Of a stretch of DNA of 5,919 nt, positions 5,860 to 5,919 are shown one piece after another (within the stretch, counting starts at the first letter, position 1; each line of letters begins with the position of its first letter). The notes beneath the pieces were generated by a model. The model worked only from the letters and a program-made list of their open reading frames with translations, was not told where the DNA came from and made no database searches. The stretch is from the NCBI GenBank assembly GCA_959018155.1, contig CAUEKH010000177.1:1-5919 (forward strand), given 5' to 3'. The translations under genes were made by a program, and so were the position numbers. The stretch is from an uncultured Hungatella sp. Lineage in GTDB: Bacteria > Bacillota > Clostridia > Lachnospirales > Lachnospiraceae.

Positions 5860-5919
5860 ATGCGGGGATTATCGGATTTTTTGGAGTCGCGGAGGTACGC
5901 CGCCATGGCCGGGAAGCAG
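5860..5919 (+). CDS. Start of an unidentified gene, cut by the window edge
   Basis: A frame opens just after the DnaA boxes and runs off the right edge. Two starts are plausible: ATG 5860, with AGGTGG (5845-5850) 9 bases upstream, giving MRGLSDFLESRRYAAMAGKQ; or ATG 5905, with GGAGG (5891-5895) 9 bases upstream, giving only MAGKQ. Twenty residues do not identify a family. The start does not resemble DnaA starts I know of. If real, the gene would be expressed from a promoter inside or next to the DnaA-box region. Confidence 0.4.
   Translation, partial: MRGLSDFLESRRYAAMAGKQ

Noticed and set aside
5536..5906. Two ~100-codon minus-strand frames across the DnaA-box region
   Set aside because: The peptides are low-complexity and the HYPH/SYPH repeats arise from reading TGTGGATAA boxes backwards; no ribosome site.

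Overview
This window looks like chromosomal DNA of a mid-GC Firmicute, most likely a Lachnospiraceae-type Clostridium. That is an inference from strong AGGAGG-like ribosome binding sites, TATAAT-type promoters, a long-form hibernation factor (HPF) and protein sequences of clostridial style. No RNA gene, insertion sequence, CRISPR array or phage gene was found.

Layout. Positions 1-1839 carry a plus-strand operon for nucleobase salvage: the 3' part of a zinc-dependent nucleoside/nucleobase deaminase, a CodB-like NCS1 permease broken by a one-base frameshift in a run of six T's, and a 53-residue hydrophobic protein. Positions 1840-2020 hold a candidate promoter running into a long near-perfect hairpin, followed by a GntR/HutC-type regulator with a UTRA domain (2021-2794). 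A promoter with a perfect TATAAT box precedes thioredoxin reductase trxB (2914-3861), which is probably co-transcribed with an unrecognised two-helix membrane protein (3891-4643). The stop end of that gene lies in an 18-bp tandem repeat in which every copy repeats the TGA stop. A bidirectional hairpin terminator (4784-4818) separates this operon from hpf, which is on the minus strand (4890-5417) with its own strong extended -10 promoter.

The last 500 bases are AT-rich and non-coding. They contain four perfect DnaA boxes (TGTGGATAA), arranged as two abutting pairs in the same orientation, with further near-matches around them. This is the most striking element: a candidate replication origin or DnaA-binding/titration site. 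A reading frame opens at the right edge (5860 or 5905) and runs out of the window, so the gene that would help decide this is not visible.

How the genes fit together: the deaminase and permease suggest uptake and deamination of a purine or cytosine-type base, possibly controlled by the adjacent UTRA regulator. In this sequence the permease is interrupted, so the pathway may be off, phase-variable, or the break may be a sequencing error. trxB (thiol redox balance) and hpf (ribosome hibernation) are separate housekeeping units.
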